Position numbers and translations under genes: made by a program. Shown here piece by piece: positions 6,085 through 10,980 of a stretch of 10,980 bases of DNA. The notes below the pieces were generated by a model. That model was not told the origin of the DNA, made no database searches, and was given only the letters and a program-made list of their open reading frames with translations. This stretch comes from Clostridiales bacterium (GTDB lineage: Bacteria; Bacillota; Clostridia; Saccharofermentanales; UBA5734): assembly GCA_003532195.1 (NCBI GenBank), contig DOFA01000035.1, positions 541 to 11,520 on the forward strand, read 5' to 3'. Position 1 is the stretch's first letter, and the number at the start of each line of letters is the position of its first letter.

Positions 6085-8480
6085 GCCTCGCACCTCTTTT
6101 TTTGTTTATGATAACAGATTCGCTTCCGAACGAAAAGGAGCCATTTTCGGCTTTGCAGCAGGCGGCTTTCCAGCCTGTCCGACAGATCCGCCAGCAGATC
6201 CAGGTCATCGTCTGACGGCGGATGTGAACTGTACAAGACTCTCTCCACGCTGTCCAGACCGGCGGCTGTTCCTTCACCTGATATGACGCCCGAAACGGCG
6301 CCCGAACCGCTGCCTGATCCGCCGGGCCAGCTGTTTTCACCAGCCGCCCGTTCGATGATCTGGCGCGGCGTTTCCCAGCTCTGGGAGTGGAATTTCAGGC
6401 TATCCAGCAAATCGAGAATATCATGCCAGTAATAAACCGCCAATTTCCGGTCGTCAGAAAAATGGCGCCGCAGCCAGACCCGGTTATGCCGCCGGCGGAA
6501 CCACCAAACGGACAAACCGGCATAGGCCAGCGGCAGGAGCAGCAACAGCAGCAGCCACCCGGCGGTCAGAAACGGCTGGCGCTCGTCCGGCGGCTGATTC
6601 GGATGGCCGGTTGGCAGCGGCGTCGGTTTTACCGAATCGGTCGGGATCGTCGGACTCGGCGACAAAGACGGGAGAGGTGTGAGTGTCAGCGCGGGAGTCG
6701 GCGTGATGTTCTCATAGACACCCGAGCCGGCCGGCGTGGCGTCGATCGGCATCCAGCCGACACCGGCCAGGCAGATTTCGCACCAGGCGTGGGCCTGCTT
6801 GCCGGTGACAGTCCGGAAGCCATCTTCACTACCGGCTGCGGGAACATAATAACCTTCAACATAGCGGGCAGGTATGCCTTCCAGCCGACAAAGCATGGTC
6901 AACGCGGTGGCGAAGTAAACACAATAACCTTCACGGGTCTGGAGGAACCAGCTGACAAAATCAACATCCGCCGGAGGAACAGAGACAGTCAAATTATACT
7001 GACAATATTCACGCAAGAAATCCCGGATCATCAGGGCTTTCTGCCAGGGCCGTTCTTCCGCGCCGACAATCGACCTGGCCAGGAGCGTCAGCTCCCCTTT
7101 GGGCGTATATTCAAGAGAATCCGGTTTTTGCAGATAGCGCGAGCGCATCCATTCATACCGGTCTATTTCCGCTTCAGTCAGATTCTGGCTGATGCGATCC
7201 GCCGCTTCGCCAAAAGCCGAGTCGTCAGCGAGCAAGATCCGGGCATCGACAGTCAGCCGCTGCCGGGGCATTTGCCAGTCGTTGCTGAACATCTGGCCGT
7301 CCTCGTCGAAATAAAAAGCCCGGCCGGCCGTATCAGAAGCGACAGCCAGGGGCCGGCCGGCCAGAAAAACAGTCTGAAAGGGCTGGCTGACCGGCGAGAC
7401 CCGATATTCAATATCCCGGACAATCAAATCGAGAAGATCGGCATATCGTTCCGGATCGGGCAATAACAAATCGAAGACCTGATTTTGTTCCAGTTCCCAA
7501 AGCGGATTGTCAAAACGTAAAACCTGCCGGCTATTGTCGCGCGACCAGGACTGGCCGTCATAGACGCGGCTGATCGCACCACGCAGCAGCATAGCCTGCG
7601 GATAGCCGTCAATTTCCAGAGCCGGCTGGTCCGAGAGCTGTACCGGCCCGCCCAGCCGTTCCGAGAGCGGATAAAAACCGACTGTGGATAAGGAGAAATC
7701 GGCAAAGGTTTGCTGGACCCGGGCAGGAATTCTGATTTGCAGCCGAATTCTGCCGACCAGGTTGAGCAGCCGGGCATTGTAAAAAGATGAGGCTGGCATT
7801 GCCGAACTCAAGGCAATGGCCAGGACCAGGCTCAGCGCGGCCACCGGCAGGGCCTGCAGCTGGAAACGCGCCTGGGAGGGATAGCGCTGCCAGTCAAGCG
7901 TTTGATAGGTCCGTTTTTGGCTGCGGGCACCGGCGGCAATCACAGACAAGCCGCCAAGGAAAATCCAAGGGTAAAGCTCGCGGCGCGCCAGCGCGTAATT
8001 CAGCCCTGACGCTGCCAGTAAAGCGGTCAGAGCCAGCAGCGGCGAATTAAAGCGAGCCAGGAAAACATAACTGCCTAAAGCGATCAGCAGACAGAGCGCA
8101 ATGGCCAGCAATTCCTGTTCAGCATCAGATCCGCCGCGAGAACCGCCAATCCAGTCCGCAGACCAGATGAACCAGGAGTGCAGCCGCACGGACAGGCTGA
8201 CCGAGGCATCGAGCCAGCTTTCCCGGGTAAGCCAGGCGATTCCTGTGCCGGCCAGCAGCAGGCAGGAAAAAACCAGCAGGTTATAACGCTGCCAGGTCAG
8301 CAGGGCGAGCAGCAACAGGAAAAGCAGAACGATCAGGCCCTGGCTTGCCAGGTTAATCGGCAGGCCATTCAGAGTCAGAACCATCTTGCATAAAGCCAGC
8401 GTATATAACCAGGCCAGAAAAACCTTTACCAGAGCTGCGCCGATCCGTGCCGGCTGCAGCAGCGATTCAGGCCGGGGCAT
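6081..8480 (-). CDS. Membrane-anchored transglutaminase-like protein (TgpA family)
   Basis: The protein has 799 residues from the chosen start. About seven hydrophobic segments occupy the N-terminal 230 residues (roughly 14-35, 45-62, 67-83, 122-141, 146-163, 170-185, 209-228). A large, probably extracytoplasmic part follows, with a transglutaminase core near 505-585. Its catalytic triad is visible: Cys about 519 (REGYCVYFATAL), His about 564 (KQAHAWCE) and Asp about 580 (PIDATPAG). A Pro/Thr/Ser-rich stalk (about 586-635) leads to a membrane helix (about 640-661) and a charged, probably cytoplasmic tail with a Gly/Ser run. This order is that of TgpA-like proteins, which are encoded next to MoxR and DUF58 genes. 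The substrate is unknown; peptide or peptidoglycan cleavage or cross-linking at the cell surface is possible but inferred. ATG 8480 is chosen because GGGAG lies seven bases upstream and the overlap with the DUF58 gene is short (14 bases). An in-frame start at 8525 would add 15 residues without obvious support. Confidence 0.9.
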   Translation of the reverse strand: MPRPESLLQPARIGAALVKVFLAWLYTLALCKMVLTLNGLPINLASQGLIVLLFLLLLALLTWQRYNLLVFSCLLLAGTGIAWLTRESWLDASVSLSVRLHSWFIWSADWIGGSRGGSDAEQELLAIALCLLIALGSYVFLARFNSPLLALTALLAASGLNYALARRELYPWIFLGGLSVIAAGARSQKRTYQTLDWQRYPSQARFQLQALPVAALSLVLAIALSSAMPASSFYNARLLNLVGRIRLQIRIPARVQQTFADFSLSTVGFYPLSERLGGPVQLSDQPALEIDGYPQAMLLRGAISRVYDGQSWSRDNSRQVLRFDNPLWELEQNQVFDLLLPDPERYADLLDLIVRDIEYRVSPVSQPFQTVFLAGRPLAVASDTAGRAFYFDEDGQMFSNDWQMPRQRLTVDARILLADDSAFGEAADRISQNLTEAEIDRYEWMRSRYLQKPDSLEYTPKGELTLLARSIVGAEERPWQKALMIRDFLREYCQYNLTVSVPPADVDFVSWFLQTREGYCVYFATALTMLCRLEGIPARYVEGYYVPAAGSEDGFRTVTGKQAHAWCEICLAGVGWMPIDATPAGSGVYENITPTPALTLTPLPSLSPSPTIPTDSVKPTPLPTGHPNQPPDERQPFLTAGWLLLLLLLPLAYAGLSVWWFRRRHNRVWLRRHFSDDRKLAVYYWHDILDLLDSLKFHSQSWETPRQIIERAAGENSWPGGSGSGSGAVSGVISGEGTAAGLDSVERVLYSSHPPSDDDLDLLADLSDRLESRLLQSRKWLLFVRKRICYHKQKKRCEA
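6091..6097 (-). promoter_or_regulatory. Ribosome binding site deciding the miaB TTG start
   Basis: AGAGGTG on the minus strand lies six bases before TTG 6084 and inside the last codons of the transglutaminase gene. It directly abuts or overlaps the alternative GTG at 6093, which therefore cannot use it. This is the reason for choosing TTG. Confidence 0.7.
6097..6104 (-). other. A AAA AAG slippery-type heptamer at the end of the transglutaminase gene
   Basis: The minus-strand codons CAA AAA AAG contain seven consecutive A followed by G, in the X XXY YYZ register of the dnaX frameshift site. A -1 slip here would leave the transglutaminase frame nine codons or fewer before its stop and enter the miaB frame. 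A purine-rich AGAGGTG lies immediately downstream rather than upstream, so the usual stimulatory arrangement is not present. Function is unproven. Confidence 0.3.
6108..6113 (-). promoter_or_regulatory. Weak candidate -10 box for an internal miaB promoter
   Basis: TATCAT on the minus strand differs from TATAAT at one position and lies in an A+T-rich island within an otherwise G+C-rich region, about 24 bases before the miaB start. No good -35 is seen: the hexamer at 17-base spacing, TTTTCG, matches TTGACA at only three positions. It is a possibility only. Confidence 0.18.
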
Positions 8481-9705
8481 GTTCCTGCTCCCGATTAGCC
8501 CGCGACTCCCGGCGCCGAATGACAATCCGCGGCACCTGGCGGCTGGCGAGCAGCTGCAGGGCGTCGCTCTGTTCGGCGCTGTCCGGCTGTTCGTCGATCA
8601 GGAACAGCCAGACCAGCAGGCCATGATTCTGCAGTTGGAACAAACGTTCGGCCGTCGCCAGGCTGAGCCGGGTCGTCAGCATCAGAACAAACCAGACCGG
8701 TTTCCCCTGCCCGGCTTCCATCTCCAGCACCTGATCGGCCGGCCAGCCGTTGGTCATCTGCAAACCGGCCAACATGATCCGCATTTGCCTTTGGTCCGCC
8801 GGTGTCGAGGCGCGCTGCTCCAGCCGGCCATCGGAATGATAGGCAACGGCGCGCAGCTGGTTGCCGGACTCAAGTACCGTATCGATCAAATAAGCCGCCC
8901 GGTCGGTGAAATAATCACCCAAATCCAGCCAGTCCGGGTTGAACGGCTCCGGACAGGCGCCGCCGGACCAAAACAGGTCCAGTATCAGCAGCCCTTCCCG
9001 CTGGATCGGATTATCAAACTCCTTGATCATGATTTGATTTAGGCGGGCGCTGACTTTCCAATGCGTCCGTTTCAGGGAATCACCCGGGCGGTGGCTGCGC
9101 AGGCTGGCCACGGCGTCGATATCTTCGCCGGTCTGTAAAGTCTGCTGGTGCTGCCAGTCCGCCAGCTTGCTGGCTAGCTTCTCGATATCCGGCAAAGGCG
9201 CAGGCCGGGGCAGGACAATCAGCTCCCGGTCAGACTGCCGGCGTTTTTGCCGGTTAAACAGAGGTATATAGAAAAGACCGAGCAAGTCGCGCGACCGTAT
9301 GCTCCGTATGCCGGCCAAGTAGCGGCCCCGGTGCTGGCAGCGGATCGCACAGGTCAGGTTCGCCGTCCGGCCGGCCAGAAGCGGCAGCCTATGACGTTGG
9401 AAAACCGGTTGTCCGGATTCGCCCGGCCGGCTGACTGTCACTTTCAGTTCCGAAAAAGAAATCCAGCCGTCCTGGGTCAGATGGACGCCCAGTCCGGTCG
9501 GCTGGCCGCGCTCGACGACCGGTTCGGCCAGCTCTTGCCCGGCGCGCAGGCGCCGTCCGGCCAGAAGCTGCTGTAAAGCCGTAATAACCGGCAAAATTAC
9601 CAAGGTTAATAACAACAGGACCAGAAGGTCGAAACCGCTCAGGGCCAGGATCAGATACACCAGGGCGGTTGCCAGCAGATAGCCGATGCCGCGCCCGGTG
9701 ATCAT
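8467..9705 (-). CDS. DUF58 domain-containing membrane protein
   Basis: The protein has 412 residues. Two hydrophobic segments at about 6-23 and 26-46 anchor the N-terminus. A beta-rich middle follows, then the DUF58 signature: RPGDSLKRTHWKVSARLN at about 206-223, matching the family pattern RPGD-(x)n-HWK-x-SAR. Beyond it is a von Willebrand A-like region beginning LLILDLFWSGG near 239-249. Its first Asp is kept, but the following positions do not make a classic DxSxS metal site. DUF58 proteins regularly stand between a MoxR ATPase and a transglutaminase, as here, and are thought to be membrane-associated partners or targets of the ATPase; their biochemical role is not established. The ATG overlaps the moxR stop as ATGA with only a weak upstream CAGG, so coupled translation is likely. 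The C-terminus is very basic and then acidic (RRRESRANREQEH). The family call is secure; the function is not known. Confidence 0.92.
   Translation of the reverse strand: MITGRGIGYLLATALVYLILALSGFDLLVLLLLTLVILPVITALQQLLAGRRLRAGQELAEPVVERGQPTGLGVHLTQDGWISFSELKVTVSRPGESGQPVFQRHRLPLLAGRTANLTCAIRCQHRGRYLAGIRSIRSRDLLGLFYIPLFNRQKRRQSDRELIVLPRPAPLPDIEKLASKLADWQHQQTLQTGEDIDAVASLRSHRPGDSLKRTHWKVSARLNQIMIKEFDNPIQREGLLILDLFWSGGACPEPFNPDWLDLGDYFTDRAAYLIDTVLESGNQLRAVAYHSDGRLEQRASTPADQRQMRIMLAGLQMTNGWPADQVLEMEAGQGKPVWFVLMLTTRLSLATAERLFQLQNHGLLVWLFLIDEQPDSAEQSDALQLLASRQVPRIVIRRRESRANREQEHAPA
8488..8492 (-). promoter_or_regulatory. Ribosome binding site deciding the transglutaminase start
   Basis: GGGAG on the minus strand sits seven bases before ATG 8480, inside the 3' end of the DUF58 gene. 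It favours 8480 over the longer start at 8525. Confidence 0.55.
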
Positions 9706-10646
9706 GCCTGCGGTACCGGCACCGACTGGGTGATTTCCGCTAATATTTCCGTGATCGTGATCTTGCGCAGCCGGGTTTCCGGTTTCAAAAGCAAACGATG
9801 GCTCATCACTGAATTAACCATAGCCAGGACATCGTCCGGCAGGATAAAATCCCTGCCCTGCAGCAGGGCTCTTCCACGCGCGGCCAGCAGCAGCATCAAG
9901 GCGCCGCGCGGGCTGACCCCCAGGATCAAGTCCGGGTGACGGCGGGTCGCCTGGGCCAGCAAGGCGATGTAGCGGCGAATCGATTCTGCGCAAAAAAGGG
10001 TCATCACGGTTTCCTGCAGATCAACAAGTTCGGCCGAACTGACGACCGCTTTCATCAGATGCAGCGGCGAGTGCCCGGAAAAGCGGGCGTAAATCTGCAT
10101 TTCTTCCTGCAGGGTCGGATATCCGAGCGACACGCGGAGCATAAACCGGTCCAGCTGGGCTTCCGGCAAAGGATAAGTGCCCACCTGCTCGATTGGATTC
10201 TGGGTCGCCAGCACCATGAAAGGCTGCGGGACGGCGTAAGTGGTCCCATCGACGGTGACCTGGTTTTCCTGCATCGCTTCAAGAAGGCTGGATTGGGTTT
10301 TGGGTGATGTGCGGTTGATTTCATCGGCCAGGATCAGCTGGCTCATGATGGCGCCCTGGTGAAATTCGAACTGGCCTGATTTCTGATTGTAAAGATTGAA
10401 ACCCGTGATGTCCGAAGGCATGACATCGGGAGTGAATTGAATGCGCCGGAAAGAGAGTCCCAATGATTTGGCCAGCGAAGAAACCAGTGTGGTTTTGCCG
10501 ATGCCCGGTATGTCTTCCAGCAAGACATGGCCGCGGCTGATCAACGCGATCAAGAGCAGCTCCAGGGTGTCCTGTTTGCCGATCATGACCTGGGCAATGT
10601 TGTCGCGAATTCTTTGGATCAGTTGCTGCGCTGACGCTATTTCCAT
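9702..10646 (-). CDS. MoxR-family AAA+ ATPase
   Basis: MoxR ATPases act as ATP-driven, chaperone-like remodelers of partner proteins, often ones with von Willebrand A domains such as the DUF58 protein encoded next. The protein has 314 residues, usual for the family. Visible motifs: Walker A EDIPGIGKTTL (about 44-54), the MoxR-typical TPDVMPSDITG (72-82), Walker B LILADEINR (104-112), sensor 1 LATQNPIE (146-153), the LPEAQLDRF stretch (160-168) carrying the arginine finger region, and sensor 2 SPRG near 245-248. The frame stays open upstream to 10796, but that region is the DAHP synthase gene. ATG 10646 has AGGAAGAGG six bases upstream and is the natural start. It follows the DAHP synthase stop by 22 bases with no hairpin between them, so co-transcription is possible. 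It ends in an ATGA overlap with the DUF58 gene. Confidence 0.95.
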   Translation of the reverse strand: MEIASAQQLIQRIRDNIAQVMIGKQDTLELLLIALISRGHVLLEDIPGIGKTTLVSSLAKSLGLSFRRIQFTPDVMPSDITGFNLYNQKSGQFEFHQGAIMSQLILADEINRTSPKTQSSLLEAMQENQVTVDGTTYAVPQPFMVLATQNPIEQVGTYPLPEAQLDRFMLRVSLGYPTLQEEMQIYARFSGHSPLHLMKAVVSSAELVDLQETVMTLFCAESIRRYIALLAQATRRHPDLILGVSPRGALMLLLAARGRALLQGRDFILPDDVLAMVNSVMSHRLLLKPETRLRKITITEILAEITQSVPVPQA

Positions 10647-10652
10647 CCTGTG

Positions 10653-10661
10653 CCTCTTCCT
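10653..10661 (-). promoter_or_regulatory. Ribosome binding site deciding the MoxR ATPase start
   Basis: AGGAAGAGG on the minus strand lies six bases before ATG 10646, in the 22-base gap after the DAHP synthase stop. It supports 10646 over the upstream in-frame starts inside the previous gene. Confidence 0.75.
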
Positions 10662-10668
10662 GGCGGTA

Positions 10669-10980
10669 TCAGACCTGGTTGGCGATGCTGAGAACCAGTT
10701 CCCGCGATTCCTGCCAGCCCAGGCAGGCGTCGGTGATCGAGCGGCCATAAACGTGGTCGCCGACATCCTGGCATCCTTCCACGAGATAGCTTTCAATCAT
10801 GAACCCCTTGACCAGCTGACGGATTTCCGGCGATAGGCGCCGGCTGTGCAGGACTTCCTGAACAATCCGGGGCTGCTCCTGATATTGTTTGTCGGAATTG
10901 GCGTGGTTGGTGTCGACAATGCAGACCGGATTGACCAGGTCACGCTTCTGATAGAGCTGCCAAAGCAGCTTCAGGTTCTC
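10669..10980 (-). CDS. aroG: 3-deoxy-7-phosphoheptulonate (DAHP) synthase, class I, C-terminal part
   Basis: Only the last 103 residues are in the window; the gene begins beyond the right edge. The enzyme condenses phosphoenolpyruvate with erythrose 4-phosphate, the first step of the shikimate pathway to aromatic amino acids. The visible part carries the hallmarks of the AroF/AroG/AroH class: IVDTNHANSDKQY (the Asp and His-Ala-Asn-Ser segment of the active site and metal site), GFMIESYLVEG with its conserved Glu, and VYGRSITDACLGW near the C-terminus. The form resembles Firmicutes members more than E. coli AroG itself, so the paralog letter is a label for the family, not a claim about feedback specificity. 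The regulatory N-terminal part cannot be seen. It ends with TGA at 10669-10671, 22 bases before the MoxR gene; no terminator is visible there. Confidence 0.92.
   Translation of the reverse strand, partial: ENLKLLWQLYQKRDLVNPVCIVDTNHANSDKQYQEQPRIVQEVLHSRRLSPEIRQLVKGFMIESYLVEGCQDVGDHVYGRSITDACLGWQESRELVLSIANQV

Noticed and set aside
6387..7466. Plus-strand open frame of 359 codons opposite the transglutaminase gene
   Set aside because: It is antisense to the catalytic core of a well-supported gene, is rich in Gln/Arg low-complexity runs, and has no recognizable motif.
180..9560. Frequent GGCCGG / CCGGCCGG words (for example near 190, 1230, 7322, 7352, 9369, 9422)
   Set aside because: They fall in different genes and frames, often where Leu-Ala-Gly-Arg is encoded with G+C-rich codons; no regular spacing or repeat unit is seen.
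10647..10668. Terminator or promoter between the DAHP synthase and MoxR genes
   Set aside because: The 22-base gap has no inverted repeat or T run and is mostly occupied by the MoxR ribosome binding site.
10647..10796. Longer MoxR start at 10796
   Set aside because: The extra 50 residues are the DAHP synthase gene read in another frame; ATG 10646 has a strong ribosome binding site and the normal family N-terminus.

Overview
The window is a G+C-rich bacterial segment in which every supported gene lies on the minus strand, so it reads right to left. The order is: 3' end of a class-I DAHP synthase, MoxR-family AAA+ ATPase, DUF58 protein, membrane-anchored transglutaminase (TgpA-like), miaB, mutS, mutL, and the 5' end of miaA. 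Coding density is essentially complete. The largest gap between genes is 22 bases, and most junctions are overlaps (three ATGA, one TTGA, one of 14 bases). No RNA gene, mobile element, CRISPR array or long non-coding stretch is visible. The miaB-mutS-mutL-miaA order and the DAHP synthase type (DTNHANS and YGRSITDACLGW motifs) suggest an uncultured or little-studied, fairly G+C-rich member of the Clostridia/Firmicutes. This is inferred from gene order and protein motifs only.

Right part (about 6081-10980): the end of an aromatic amino acid biosynthesis gene is followed after 22 bases by a MoxR / DUF58 / transglutaminase trio. This is a widespread but poorly understood envelope-associated module. 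The ATPase probably acts as a chaperone-like remodeler, the DUF58 protein is its usual membrane-anchored partner, and the large transglutaminase has an N-terminal multi-helix membrane domain, an intact Cys-His-Asp core, a Pro/Thr/Ser-rich stalk and a further membrane helix.

Left part (about 1-6093): miaB and miaA, the two enzymes that make ms2i6A37 in tRNA, flank mutS and mutL, the methyl-independent mismatch-repair pair. MutL carries the endonuclease motifs and MutS ends with a beta-clamp motif, as in bacteria without MutH.

The most notable observation is one in-frame TAG at 4301-4303 inside mutS. It stands where MutS proteins carry a nearly invariant Gln, and the frame is unbroken on both sides, so a single CAG-to-TAG change explains it. 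It may be a true null allele (mutator), strain variation or an assembly error, or it may be decoded by suppression or reassignment. All seven gene ends visible in the window use TGA, which fits the last option, but four of those are forced by the start/stop overlaps. A second observation is an exact dnaX-type A AAA AAG heptamer near the end of the transglutaminase gene, in the register where a -1 slip would enter the miaB frame, next to a TTG start with a good ribosome binding site.
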